Source: Hyphomicrobiales bacterium (GTDB lineage Bacteria; Pseudomonadota; Alphaproteobacteria; Rhizobiales; Beijerinckiaceae). Taken from it: a stretch of DNA of 43,424 nt. The notes below the pieces were generated by a model that worked only from the letters and a program-made list of their open reading frames with translations, had not been told where the DNA came from and did no database searches. Where the stretch lies: NCBI GenBank assembly GCA_027483505.1, contig JAIXUP010000039.1, positions 1 through 43,424 on the forward strand, given 5' to 3'. Shown piece after piece: positions 6,515-20,120 of the stretch. The position numbers were made by a program, and so were the translations under genes. Numbering within the stretch: position 1 is the stretch's first letter; the number at the start of each line of letters is the position of its first letter.

Positions 6515-8584
6515 ATGACTGACAGCGATCTTTTCGGCGATCTTGGCAATGACAGTCCGCGGCCAACTGCCCCGGCCGTGAAGGCGGCGCCCCCTGCCCC
6601 GAAGGCCGCGCCGGCTCCGGCTGCCCGCCCGCCGGGAACGCCGGGCGAATCCGGCTACAGCGCTTCAGATATCGAGGTTCTCGAAGGCCTGGAGCCCGTC
6701 CGGCGCAGGCCCGGCATGTACATCGGCGGGACGGACGAGAAGGCGCTGCACCACCTCTTTGCCGAAGTCATCGACAACTCCATGGACGAGGCGGTGGCGG
6801 GCCATGCCACCTTCATCGAGGTCGAGCTGGAAGCCAGCGGCCATCTCAGCATCACCGACAATGGCCGCGGCATCCCAGTCGATCCGCACCCGAAGTTCCC
6901 GGGCAAGTCAGCGCTCGAAGTGATCATGACGACGCTGCATGCAGGCGGCAAATTTGATTCCAAGGTCTACGAAACCTCCGGTGGCCTGCATGGTGTCGGC
7001 ATTTCGGTGGTGAATGCCCTCTCGGATGACCTGGAGGTCGAGGTCGCACGGGCGCAGACGCTCTACCGCCAGACCTTTTCGCGCGGCCTCGCCACGAGCA
7101 AGCTCGAGACCATCGGCCGGGTTCAGAACAGGCGTGGAACCAGGGTGCGATTTCACCCCGATGCGCAGATTTTCGGCGCCGGCGCGAAGTTCGATCCGGC
7201 GCGGCTGTTCCGCATGGCGCGCTCGAAGGCCTATCTGTTCGGCGGCGTTGAAATCCGCTGGAAGTGCGATCCGGCCCTGCTCGAAGGCCGCGAAATCGCC
7301 GCCGAAGCCGTGTTCCGTTTTCCCGGTGGCCTCAAGGACTATCTGGCGCGCGACATCGAGGGCAAGGACCTCGTCGTCGAGAACATCTTCTCCGGCAAGA
7401 TCACCAAGGCCGGCGGGCATGGCTCGCTCGAATGGGCGATCGCCTGGCTGGCGACCGGCGAAGACGGCTTTTCATCGAGCTACTGCAACACCATCCCGAC
7501 CGGCGACGGCGGCACGCATGAGCAGGGCCTGCGCGTGGCCTTGCTGCGCGGCCTGCGCGACCATGCCGAACGCATCGGGCAGAGCAAGCGCATGGCCAAC
7601 GTCACCACCGATGACGTGATGGCGACCTGCGCGGCTATGCTGTCCGTGTTCATTCGCGAGCCCGAGTTCCAGGGCCAGACCAAAGACAAGCTTGCGACGC
7701 TGGAGGCGGCGCGCATCGTCGAGAATGCCGTGCGCGACGGTTTCGACCACTGGCTCGCCGGCTCGCCCGCACAGGCGACGCGGCTCCTTGATTGGACGGT
7801 GGACCGCGCCGACGAGCGCCTGCGCCGCCGCCTCGAAAAGGAGGTGTCGCGCAAGACCGCAACCCGCAAGCTGCGCCTGCCCGGCAAGCTGGCCGATTGC
7901 TCCAATGCCGGCGCGGCGGGCTCCGAGCTGTTCATCGTGGAGGGCGATTCGGCCGGCGGCAGCGCCAAGCAGGCGCGCAACCGCGCCACGCAGGCCGTCC
8001 TGCCCCTGCGCGGCAAGATCCTCAACGTCGCCAACGCAACCCGCGACAAGCTCAACGCCAACCAGCAACTGCAGGATCTCGCGTTGGCGCTCGGCTGCGG
8101 CCTCGGCTCGCAATACCGCGATGATGACCTGCGCTACGAGAAGGTCATCATCATGACCGACGCCGACGTGGACGGCGCGCACATTGCCTCCCTGCTCGTC
8201 ACCTTTTTCTGGCGCCAGATGCCCAAGCTGATCGACAAGGGCCACCTGTATCTGGCGATCCCGCCGCTCTACCGGCTGAACCATGGCGGCAAGACGGCCT
8301 ACGCCCGCGACGACGCCCACAAGGAAGAGCTCATCGCCAGCGTCTTCAAGGGCAAGAAGCCCGACATCGGCCGCTTCAAGGGCCTTGGCGAGATGATGCC
8401 GGCGCAGCTCAAGGAAACCACGATGGACCCGAAGGCGCGCAACCTGCTCAAGGTCGTGGTCGAGCACGACGCACGCGACGAGACCGCAGACACGGTCGAG
8501 CGGCTGATGGGCAACAAGCCCGAGGCCCGCTTCCTGTTCATCCAGGAGCGCGCGGCCTTTGCGGCTGATTTGGTCGATATCTGA
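6515..8584 (+). CDS. parE: DNA topoisomerase IV subunit B
   Basis: ATPase subunit of the type IIA topoisomerase that unlinks daughter chromosomes, acting with ParC. It begins with a Pro/Ala-rich extension (about residues 15-45). The GHKL ATPase follows: RRRPGMYIGGTDE, EVIDNSMDEA with the Mg-binding Asn, TDNGRGIPV and SGGLHGVGISVVNAL. The transducer domain and Toprim domain come next, with EGDSAGGSAKQ starting near residue 476 and DADVDGAHI near 549. It ends with IGRFKGLGEMMPAQLKETTMDP. The 689-residue length and the absence of a gyrase-B-type insertion favour ParE over GyrB. The start at 6515 was chosen because the further upstream frame lacks conserved sequence. Confidence 0.93.
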   Translation: MTDSDLFGDLGNDSPRPTAPAVKAAPPAPKAAPAPAARPPGTPGESGYSASDIEVLEGLEPVRRRPGMYIGGTDEKALHHLFAEVIDNSMDEAVAGHATFIEVELEASGHLSITDNGRGIPVDPHPKFPGKSALEVIMTTLHAGGKFDSKVYETSGGLHGVGISVVNALSDDLEVEVARAQTLYRQTFSRGLATSKLETIGRVQNRRGTRVRFHPDAQIFGAGAKFDPARLFRMARSKAYLFGGVEIRWKCDPALLEGREIAAEAVFRFPGGLKDYLARDIEGKDLVVENIFSGKITKAGGHGSLEWAIAWLATGEDGFSSSYCNTIPTGDGGTHEQGLRVALLRGLRDHAERIGQSKRMANVTTDDVMATCAAMLSVFIREPEFQGQTKDKLATLEAARIVENAVRDGFDHWLAGSPAQATRLLDWTVDRADERLRRRLEKEVSRKTATRKLRLPGKLADCSNAGAAGSELFIVEGDSAGGSAKQARNRATQAVLPLRGKILNVANATRDKLNANQQLQDLALALGCGLGSQYRDDDLRYEKVIIMTDADVDGAHIASLLVTFFWRQMPKLIDKGHLYLAIPPLYRLNHGGKTAYARDDAHKEELIASVFKGKKPDIGRFKGLGEMMPAQLKETTMDPKARNLLKVVVEHDARDETADTVERLMGNKPEARFLFIQERAAFAADLVDI

Positions 8585-8619
8585 CGTGCGCGTGTGAGCC
8601 GGCGGCGCGCCGTGGCGCC

Positions 8620-9519
8620 TCAGAGGGCAGCGTCCGCCGTCGTGGCCTTCAGGCATTGCGCCACCTGCTCCAGCTGAGCCGAGAGCGGGTTCGACTTGCG
8701 CCAGACCATGCCGATCGTGCGGAACGGGCGTGGAGCATCAAGGGGCGCGACCGCCACGGTCACCGACCGCGTTTCGATCGGGACCGCCATTTCAGGAATC
8801 AGCGTCACGCCCATGCCGACGCTGACCATCTGCACCAGCGTGGAGAGCGAACATCCCTCCATGACCGCGCGCGGTGTCGATCCCGATGGCTTGCAGAAGG
8901 TCAGCGCCTGATCGCGAAAGCAATGCCCTTCCTCAAGCAGCAGCAGCTTCATCTCGCTGAGCGCCTTGCGGCTCGGGATCGGCTTGTCGGCATCGCTTGA
9001 CGGACGCACCAGGACGAACTCCTCGTCGAAGAGGGGCCGCTCGACCAGCAGCGCTTCCGAGACCGGCAGCGCCACGATGGCTGCATCGAGACGGTGCTCG
9101 GCGAGGTCCTCGAGCAGTTTCTGCGTCACGGCCTCGCGCGGGTGAAGATCGATGGCCGGATAGCGCGCAGCCAGGTCCTGCATGATCTTCGGCAGGAGAT
9201 AGGGCGCAACCGTCGGGATCACGCCGATGCGAAGCCGTCCGACCGGCGGGCCGTGCGACGCGCGCGCAAGATTGGCCAGTTCATCGACGGCGCGCAGGAT
9301 GTCACGGGTCCGGGCGGCAAAGGCCTCGCCCAGCGCTGTCAGCCGGGTCTGCCGCCCGCTGCGCTCCACCAGCGGCGCGCCGAGCGCCTCTTCTAGTTCC
9401 CTGATCTGGACCGACAAAGCCGGCTGCGAGATCGCGCAGGCCTCCGCCGCCCGCCCGAAATGGCCATGAGCCGCCAGGGCGTCGAAGTACCGCAACTGCC
9501 GCATCGACAGACCATTCAT
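8620..9519 (-). CDS. oxyR: OxyR-type LysR regulator of peroxide response
   Basis: Transcription factor that senses hydrogen peroxide through a disulfide and activates antioxidant genes. The LysR helix-turn-helix is at residues 6-60 (MRQLRYFDALAAHGHFGRAAE, then AISQPALSVQIRELEEALG). The redox cysteines of E. coli OxyR (199 and 208) are matched by Cys200 and Cys209 in EEGHCFRDQALTFCKPSG, with identical spacing. This separates it from generic LysR proteins. It is divergent from katG across a 161-bp AT-rich region, the usual arrangement for a regulator controlling its neighbour. Length 299 aa is typical. Confidence 0.93.
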   Translation of the reverse strand: MNGLSMRQLRYFDALAAHGHFGRAAEACAISQPALSVQIRELEEALGAPLVERSGRQTRLTALGEAFAARTRDILRAVDELANLARASHGPPVGRLRIGVIPTVAPYLLPKIMQDLAARYPAIDLHPREAVTQKLLEDLAEHRLDAAIVALPVSEALLVERPLFDEEFVLVRPSSDADKPIPSRKALSEMKLLLLEEGHCFRDQALTFCKPSGSTPRAVMEGCSLSTLVQMVSVGMGVTLIPEMAVPIETRSVTVAVAPLDAPRPFRTIGMVWRKSNPLSAQLEQVAQCLKATTADAAL

Positions 9520-9529
9520 AAGAGCAGGC

Positions 9530-9564
9530 TATCGCGATAATTAGAAAATGTAAATTTTATTAAT
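9530..9564. promoter_or_regulatory. Candidate OxyR operator region between oxyR and katG
   Basis: This is the AT-rich core of the divergent spacer. It holds a perfect palindrome TATCGCGATA (9530-9539), and ATAATTAG (9537-9544) facing TTTTATTAAT (9555-9564) as an imperfect dyad. OxyR protects long AT-rich dyads containing ATAG/CTAT-like quarters, so position and composition fit. The exact half-sites cannot be assigned by eye. Confidence 0.45.
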
Positions 9565-9662
9565 GACGCTTTGTGCTATCGTGGCAATGAGAGAGAGGCT
9601 TAGGGCCGTCGCCCGGCGTATGCCGGACAAGGTCGCGCCAACGTCCTCTCGCCCAGCCATAG

Positions 9663-11855
<2,193 letters not shown>

Positions 11856-11862
11856 CGCCACG

Positions 11863-11890
11863 TCCGGCGCTCGCTGACCCGGGCGCCGGA
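11863..11890 (+). terminator. Hairpin after katG
   Basis: Perfect 8-bp stem TCCGGCGC (11863-11870) and GCGCCGGA (11883-11890) with a 12-base loop, just after the katG stop. There is no T run, so it may stabilise the 3' end or act with Rho. Confidence 0.45.
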
Positions 11891-12008
11891 TGAAGCACCC
11901 TCACCAACCCACATCGCCCACCATTGCGCGTGTCGTTTCGCGCTCACCAAGCCTTAACCCTGTTTGACTATCGTTTCAGGTCAAATGAGGTTGGCTTCGG
12001 AGGCGGTC

Positions 12009-12287
12009 ATGCGCAACGGCTTGCATACCCTGCTGGGATTTGTGCGCGATGAGCGCGGCACCATGGTGGCGGGCGTCGCCAAGGCTGCGATTGCGATCTG
12101 CTTTCTTTCGGTGATCGCCGCCAACATCATGAGCAACCGCATTGACGCGCGGGAAAAACAAGTCCTCGCCGCGCTGACCGGCACCGTCGCCGGCGGGCGC
12201 AATGTCGACACCGCCGCGACCGGATCGCTCGCGCGGCAGGTGGAAGCGCTCAAGGTCGATCCCTGCGCCTTACCCCCACGGCGCTGA
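12009..12287 (+). CDS. Small single-pass membrane protein (92 aa), weakly Flp-pilin-like
   Basis: No family recognised with confidence. The N-terminal pattern FVRDERGTMVAGVAKAA followed by a hydrophobic helix (about residues 29-44, AIAICFLSVIAANIMS) recalls Flp/Fap pilins, which have a Lys/Arg-Asp-Glu-x-Gly motif before their helix. The tail (AREKQVLAALTGTVAGG, then a charged C-terminus) is unlike a short pilin. The start at 12009 has GGAGG at good spacing; upstream TTG (11964) and ATG (11985) starts do not. No tad/cpa pilus genes are nearby. It may be an unrelated alphaproteobacterial small membrane protein. Confidence 0.6.
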   Translation: MRNGLHTLLGFVRDERGTMVAGVAKAAIAICFLSVIAANIMSNRIDAREKQVLAALTGTVAGGRNVDTAATGSLARQVEALKVDPCALPPRR

Positions 12288-12300
12288 GCCCCCTCGCCGG

Positions 12301-12996
12301 TCAGTTCTCAAGCCAGGCTGCGAGTTCGGTCGTCACGATCTCAGGCGCTTCCAGCGTCGACAGATGCCCGCAGCCAGGGATGACCATCAGCTTTGACCCT
12401 GTGATGCCGGCCGCGATTTCCTGCGAATCCTCGACAGGCGTCAGGCGGTCCTCGCTGCCGACGAGGACCAGCGTCGGAGCCGAGATCGCTGCAAGGCCCG
12501 GACGGGAATCGGGGCGCTGCAACAGGGCACGCTGCTGGCGGATGAAGGCCTCGGGGCCCGTGTCCGTCGCCATGCGGCGCACCAGCGACTGCAGTTCCTT
12601 ATCCTCCAGCCGCGCAGGTGCAACGAAGGTGGGCCATAACATCGCGAAGACATCATCATAGCGACCGCTTTCGGCGCGGCCAATCTGCTCGATCCTGACC
12701 GCGTTCTTGTCGGGGCTCGCAGGCTTGGCGGTCGCGTCAAGCACGGCCAGGCGCGTCACGCGCTCCGGCGCCCGGCGCATCAACTCAAACGCCAGCGTGC
12801 CGCCCATCGACAGGCCACAGACGGCGAAGCGCGGCGGCGCGTCCGACAGAAGACGCGTGATGATCGCCCCAAGCGTATCGTCGCGTCGGTGATCGGCGAC
12901 CATCACCTGCCGTCCCACCCCGAGCACACGCCATTGCGGCTGATAAAGCTCGGCGGTGCAGGTCAGGCCGGGGATCAGAACAAGCGGCTCGCGCAA
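12301..12996 (-). CDS. Alpha/beta-fold hydrolase
   Basis: Predicted serine hydrolase of unknown substrate. After a first strand LVLIPGLTCTAELYQPQW it has the nucleophile elbow GLSMGG, the acid region LVLVGSEDRLTPVEDS and the catalytic His in IPGCGHLSTLEAPE, giving a complete Ser-Asp-His triad. I place the start at a TTG codon (12996), because GGAGGAGA lies 6 bases upstream and the protein then begins right at the conserved strand. In-frame upstream sequence up to 13107 looks non-coding. It is divergent from the helicase gene. Length is 231 aa. Confidence 0.8.
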   Translation of the reverse strand: MREPLVLIPGLTCTAELYQPQWRVLGVGRQVMVADHRRDDTLGAIITRLLSDAPPRFAVCGLSMGGTLAFELMRRAPERVTRLAVLDATAKPASPDKNAVRIEQIGRAESGRYDDVFAMLWPTFVAPARLEDKELQSLVRRMATDTGPEAFIRQQRALLQRPDSRPGLAAISAPTLVLVGSEDRLTPVEDSQEIAAGITGSKLMVIPGCGHLSTLEAPEIVTTELAAWLEN

Positions 12997-13231
12997 GGCG
13001 TGTCTCCTCCAAGGGGTTGAAGTTCGTTGACATTTCGACGGGTTTGGCGCAAGGCCACTCGTGTCCGTCGGCGCGCTTGTCATTCGCCGCGCCATCGGTC
13101 GCCTCATCCGAAAGCTGAGCCCAGTTTTTCGAGAGATGCGGCGACATATCCCAGATCGCGGTGTGGAGCATGTGTTCCCGTCCGCATTTGTGAAGCGCGT
13201 TCATGCCCGCCAACCGTCCGAGCCAAACCAC

Positions 13232-14728
<1,497 letters not shown>

Positions 14729-14778
14729 TTATCAAACAGCTTGTCCTAGTGTGCCCGAAAGAAGAGTTGGGTAACCCG

Positions 14779-15825
14779 ATGACGCTGTTGCAAAATCATT
14801 CTGCAGGCACTTTGGCGGCGTCGGTGCTCAGCGAACTCGAAGCGCTTTCGCTTCCGCCGACACCGCATGTCTTTGCTGTCTGGTATGCCCATGCCGCCGG
14901 TCACGACCCGGCGTTGAGCGCGGCCATCCGCTCCCGGCAGACGCTCGGCCAGGTGCTGACCGCAGATATCATCGAAGAGCTTCATGACGCGCACATCCAG
15001 AATTCGCGCTCTGCCAAACTCGCGGAGCGGTCAAGCCGCGCCGTGATCATGGAGATCGACGGAATCGTCGATCTGATCAAAATGTCGCTCGGATCGACAT
15101 CGGACTACAGCGAGAAGCTGTCGTCGCTTCTGGGCGACATGGTAACGGCCAATGATCCGACGGCGCTCAAGGAAATCGTGGCGACCCTCGTGAAGGCGAC
15201 CGACGAAACACGCGGCATGAACGAAACCCTGGAGAAGGGCCTGCGCAACGCCCGCAAGGAAGTGGACGACCTGCGCAAGGTGCTGGAAGACACGCGGCTT
15301 GAGACCCTGAAGGACGCGCTGACGGGGATTTCGAACCGCAAGCATTTTGAGCAGACCATCCAGGCCGCGATCGAGAGCGCCGCGCAGTCCCGCCGGCCCT
15401 TCTCGCTGTTGATGGTCGACATCGATTTCTTCAAGAAGTTCAATGACACGTTCGGCCACCTGACCGGTGACAAAGTGCTCCGTGTCGTGGCGCAGTCGTT
15501 GCGCGAAAAGTTCCCGCCGCGCGCGACCGTCGCCCGCTTCGGCGGCGAGGAATTTGCGGTCATCCTGCCCGACGCCGATCTGATGGCTGGCTGGGTGGGC
15601 GCTGAAGCGGCGCGGCAGAGTGTGCAGGCGCGCGAGTTGGTCAAGCGATCGACCGGCGAGAAGATGGGCCGAATCAGCGTCTCAATCGGTGTCGGCACCT
15701 GGAAACGCAATGACAGCGCGCTGAGCCTTGTCGGCCGCGCCGACGCAGCCCTGATGCGGGCAAAGGCCAATGGGCGCAACCGCACGGTCACCGAAGACCA
15801 GCTCGACGTCAGCGCCGTCGCCTGA
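14779..15825 (+). CDS. Diguanylate cyclase (GGDEF), cytoplasmic
   Basis: Predicted to make the second messenger cyclic di-GMP from two GTP. The N-terminal ~170 residues have no transmembrane segment; residues about 140-178 look coiled-coil (LEKGLRNARKEVDDLRKVL). The GGDEF domain starts at DALTGISNRKHFE and carries VDIDFFKKFNDTFGH and the active-site GGEEF at 255-259. The inhibitory RxxD I-site, expected at 246-249, reads Pro-Pro-Arg-Ala, so product inhibition is probably lost. The ATG at 14779 is preferred to an upstream GTG at 14749. It lies alone between the helicase and guaB. Two PilZ proteins, possible receptors, occur at 36714-37528. Confidence 0.92.
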   Translation: MTLLQNHSAGTLAASVLSELEALSLPPTPHVFAVWYAHAAGHDPALSAAIRSRQTLGQVLTADIIEELHDAHIQNSRSAKLAERSSRAVIMEIDGIVDLIKMSLGSTSDYSEKLSSLLGDMVTANDPTALKEIVATLVKATDETRGMNETLEKGLRNARKEVDDLRKVLEDTRLETLKDALTGISNRKHFEQTIQAAIESAAQSRRPFSLLMVDIDFFKKFNDTFGHLTGDKVLRVVAQSLREKFPPRATVARFGGEEFAVILPDADLMAGWVGAEAARQSVQARELVKRSTGEKMGRISVSIGVGTWKRNDSALSLVGRADAALMRAKANGRNRTVTEDQLDVSAVA

Positions 15826-15899
15826 GCGGCGCGCGCATCCGGGGCGTTCTGACGTCCCGCGCACGGTTTCATCTTTCCCTTTTCGCACATGCGTGATAG

Positions 15900-17456
<1,557 letters not shown>

Positions 17457-17548
17457 GGCCGCTGGCAGCGCGCGCTGTCGCCTGGAGGCACAACTTCGCA
17501 AGCTTGATCAAGGCAGGCCGCTAAGGTCACATCCGTTCGAGGGATGTG

Positions 17549-18406
17549 ATGAAACGACAAGCGACCAGGAACGCCTATGCGGAGCGCATCGACCGGGTGT
17601 TGCGCCATATCGGTGCAAACCTCGACCGCCGGCACAGCCTTGACGACCTGGCCGAGGTTGCGTGCCTGTCGTCGTACCACCTGCACCGCGTGTTCCGCAT
17701 GCTCACCGGCGAGACGCCGGATGAGGCGCTGCGACGCATGCGGCTGCATCGTGCGGCGATCGAACTGATCAACTCGTCGTCGACGGTGGAACGCATCGCC
17801 CACCGGGCCGGGTATGGATCAGTCGTGGCCTTCACGCGGGCCTTCGGGGCCCGCTATGGCCACTCGCCCGCCGTCTACCGCCGCAGTCGTCAAAGCCATC
17901 CATTCGGACATGTCCCCCAGCACAAGGCTACTGTCATGTACGACGTCAAGATCAGCAAGACGACCGGCTACCGCCTGCTCGGATTGCACCATTCCGGCGA
18001 CTATCACCAGATCGCCAGCGCCTTCGACCGTGTCGGCGCCTATGGCGCGGCCCATGGGCTGGTCAACCCGACAACGGACTTCATCGGGATCTATTTCGAT
18101 GACCCGCAAACGGTGCCAACGGCGAAGCTGCGGTCATTTGCCGGGATCGGCGTTTCGGAGGCGGTCAAGCCGGATGGGGATTTCCAGATCATGACAATCC
18201 CCGCAGGCCCCGTCGCAACACTTCTTTTCAAGGGCCCCTATCCCGAACTCGAACGGGTCTATCAGTCCCTTTATCGCGAGTGGCTGCCAGCCAGCGGGCG
18301 CGAGCCGGCGGACCACCCGTGCTTCGAGCGCTATCTGAACAGCCCGCAAGAAGTGCCGCCGACAGAGCTTCTGACGGAAATCGTGATGCCACTGAAAGCG
18401 ACGTGA
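17549..18406 (+). CDS. AraC-family regulator with GyrI-like effector domain
   Basis: Two-domain transcription factor. Residues about 10-112 hold the double helix-turn-helix of AraC/XylS (SLDDLAEVACLSSYHLHRVFRMLTGETP, then RIAHRAGYGSVVAFTRAFGARYGHSP). Residues about 130-285 match the GyrI-like/SOUL ligand-binding fold (YRLLGLHHSGDYHQI, IPAGPVATLLFKGPYPELERVYQSLYREWLPASG, and a C-terminal ELLTEIVMPL). This is the Rob/MarA-like order also seen in SbmC-type drug sensors. The ligand and targets are unknown. The ATG at 17549 follows GAGGGA. It is separated from guaB by about 90 bp and ends at a strong palindromic terminator. Confidence 0.9.
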   Translation: MKRQATRNAYAERIDRVLRHIGANLDRRHSLDDLAEVACLSSYHLHRVFRMLTGETPDEALRRMRLHRAAIELINSSSTVERIAHRAGYGSVVAFTRAFGARYGHSPAVYRRSRQSHPFGHVPQHKATVMYDVKISKTTGYRLLGLHHSGDYHQIASAFDRVGAYGAAHGLVNPTTDFIGIYFDDPQTVPTAKLRSFAGIGVSEAVKPDGDFQIMTIPAGPVATLLFKGPYPELERVYQSLYREWLPASGREPADHPCFERYLNSPQEVPPTELLTEIVMPLKAT

Positions 18407-18418
18407 CCCCCGAAAAAA

Positions 18419-18446
18419 GAAAGGCCCGGCACGTGCCGGGCCTTTC
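18419..18446. terminator. 28-bp perfect palindrome, bidirectional terminator
   Basis: Perfect self-complementary sequence centred at CGGCAC|GTGCCG, with half-arm GAAAGGCCCGGCAC. On the minus strand it is followed by TCTTTTTTC, so it is best for the lipoprotein gene. On the plus strand it ends CCTTTCC and probably also serves the AraC gene. Confidence 0.85.
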
Positions 18447-18466
18447 CTGCGATGCGGGTCCTGGCC

Positions 18467-18610
18467 TCAGCGGCGACCGGATTCGAGGTTTGTCTTGGCG
18501 TCGACGCGCTTGGCCGGCGGCGGATCGAAGTTCTGTGCGGTCGACTGGGCACAGGCGGCGAGCGAGGCGGCCAGCAGGGCAGCGGCGGAGAGCTTTAGCA
18601 GCTTGGTCAT
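18467..18610 (-). CDS. Small lipoprotein (47 aa)
   Basis: A short gene translating to a textbook lipoprotein: MTKLLKLSAAALLAASLAAC is the signal peptide with lipobox LAAC and lipidation Cys20. The mature part is only 27 residues (AQSTAQNFDPPP, then AKRVDAKTNLESGRR), proline-rich then basic. It resembles small entericidin-like or other envelope lipoproteins in size, but I do not recognise a family. A strong T-rich terminator lies 21 bp after its stop, supporting a real monocistronic unit. The ribosome-binding site is weak (GAAAGTGA). Confidence 0.75.
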   Translation of the reverse strand: MTKLLKLSAAALLAASLAACAQSTAQNFDPPPAKRVDAKTNLESGRR

Positions 18611-18725
18611 CGGTGGTCACTTTCATCAAAGTCAGGCACATCCTGAGGCGGATGCACGATAAGGATCGACTTGGGCCGCGTTTGGGTCCAAAGCCCTCGC
18701 AACGCCTTGTCGGCATGCAGCACTC

Positions 18726-18747
18726 CCGTCACGCCAAACTGTGACGG
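18726..18747. promoter_or_regulatory. Inverted repeat CCGTCAC-N8-GTGACGG, candidate operator
   Basis: Perfect 7-8-7 dyad (CCGTCAC 18726-18732, GTGACGG 18741-18747) in the divergent spacer between the lipoprotein and rsmB-like genes. Its size fits a dimeric helix-turn-helix regulator site, but it could also form a leader hairpin. The regulator is unknown. Confidence 0.45.
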
Positions 18748-18793
18748 CATTGTGTTGATGTCCTTTCAACCATGAAAAACTGAACAGATTCCT

Positions 18794-20089
18794 ATGACCC
18801 CTGCCGCACGCATCCAGGCCGCCATCGAAGTCCTGACCGATCTGATCGAGCGCAAACGCCCTGCGCCCGACGCCCTGAAGGACTGGGGCCTGAGCCACCG
18901 CTTCGCCGGCTCCAAGGACCGCGCCTCGATCGCGAGCCTTGTCTATGACGCCCTGCGCCGCCGCTCCTCCGCGGCCTGGCTGATGGGCGCCGAGACGCCG
19001 CGCGCCGTGATGGCAGGAGCGCTCAGGCTGCAGCGCGGCACGGACCCCGCTGGCGTGGCCCGTCTGTTTTCCGGTGAGCGGCATGCGCCAGAAGCCCTGT
19101 CCGACGAGGAAAAGGCCCGTCTTGCGGGTTCGCTTGAAGATGCGCCGGAGCACGTGCGGGCCGATGCGCCCGAGTGGATCTGGCCATCCATGCAGGCTGC
19201 CTTCGGCCAGAACGCTGTTGCGGAAGTCGTCGCCTTCGCGACCCGTGCACCGATCGACATCCGCGTCAACGAGCTCAAGACCACGCGCAAGAAGCTGATG
19301 GCGGAACTGGCGCACCTCAACCCCGAGGAAACGCCCTACTCGCTCGATGGCCTGCGTTTCCAGCCCGGCGAGGATGGACGCGGCCCATCCCTGCAGACCG
19401 AGAAGGCCTTTCTCGATGGCCTGTTCGAAGTGCAGGACGAGGGCTCGCAGCTGGCGGCGCGCCTGTCGCTGGCAAGCCCCAGCGATTTCGCCGTTGACCT
19501 TTGCGCCGGCGCCGGCGGCAAGACGCTGTCGCTCGCCGCGCTCATGGAAAACCGCGGCCAGATCATTGCCACCGAGAATGACAGCCGCCGCCTGACCCCG
19601 CTCTATGAGCGCGTGACCCGGTCGGGCGCGCGCAATGTGCAGGTGCGCTCGCCGAAGCTGCGCAATGATGACGCGGTGGCCGACATCGACGGTCTTGCCG
19701 ATCTTGTCTTTGTCGATGCGCCCTGCACCGGCTCGGGCACATGGCGCCGGAATCCCGATGCCAAATGGCGTCTGCGTCCCGGTGCGCTGGCCGAACGGAT
19801 CAAGGATCAGACAATCGTGCTCGACCGCGCCGCCCGGCTGGTGAAGAAGGGCGGCCGCATCGCCTACATCACCTGCTCGCTGCTGCCGGAGGAGAACGAC
19901 GAAGCGGTCGAGGCCTTCCTCGCGCGCCACGCCGGCTTCGAGGTGATCGAGCCCGGCGCGGTCGCAGACAAGGCAGGACTTGGCGGGCTTGCCTCGTTCA
20001 CATCGCACAAAGGCCATGGTCTGCAGCTAACTGCGCTGCGATGTGGAACAGATGGATTTTATGTGAGCCTGCTGCGTCGCTCGAACTGA
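18794..20089 (+). CDS. RsmB/NOP2-family rRNA (cytosine-5) methyltransferase
   Basis: S-adenosylmethionine-dependent m5C methyltransferase, probably acting on 16S rRNA like RsmB. An N-terminal helical region (residues 1-120) and RNA-binding segment precede the Rossmann methyltransferase. DEGSQLAARL and VDLCAGAGGKTL form the SAM site. The two functional cysteines are Cys311 in DAPCTGSGTWRRNPD (motif IV) and Cys361 in YITCSLLPEEN (motif VI). Length 431 aa is typical. It is followed 31 bp later by a small membrane protein on the same strand. RsmB is the best guess, but other family members (RsmF, RlmI-like) cannot be excluded. Confidence 0.88.
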   Translation: MTPAARIQAAIEVLTDLIERKRPAPDALKDWGLSHRFAGSKDRASIASLVYDALRRRSSAAWLMGAETPRAVMAGALRLQRGTDPAGVARLFSGERHAPEALSDEEKARLAGSLEDAPEHVRADAPEWIWPSMQAAFGQNAVAEVVAFATRAPIDIRVNELKTTRKKLMAELAHLNPEETPYSLDGLRFQPGEDGRGPSLQTEKAFLDGLFEVQDEGSQLAARLSLASPSDFAVDLCAGAGGKTLSLAALMENRGQIIATENDSRRLTPLYERVTRSGARNVQVRSPKLRNDDAVADIDGLADLVFVDAPCTGSGTWRRNPDAKWRLRPGALAERIKDQTIVLDRAARLVKKGGRIAYITCSLLPEENDEAVEAFLARHAGFEVIEPGAVADKAGLGGLASFTSHKGHGLQLTALRCGTDGFYVSLLRRSN

Positions 20090-20120
20090 AGCAAAGGCCG
20101 CCCGTCGGCGGGGCAAGCCG

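Noticed and set aside
7472..8656. A 394-codon frame antisense to parE
   Set aside because: parE is unambiguous on the other strand; the antisense product matches nothing and ends within the neighbouring spacer.
13027..13032. TTGACA as a sigma-70 -35 element before the helicase gene
   Set aside because: No acceptable -10 hexamer at 16-18 bp, so a promoter cannot be supported.
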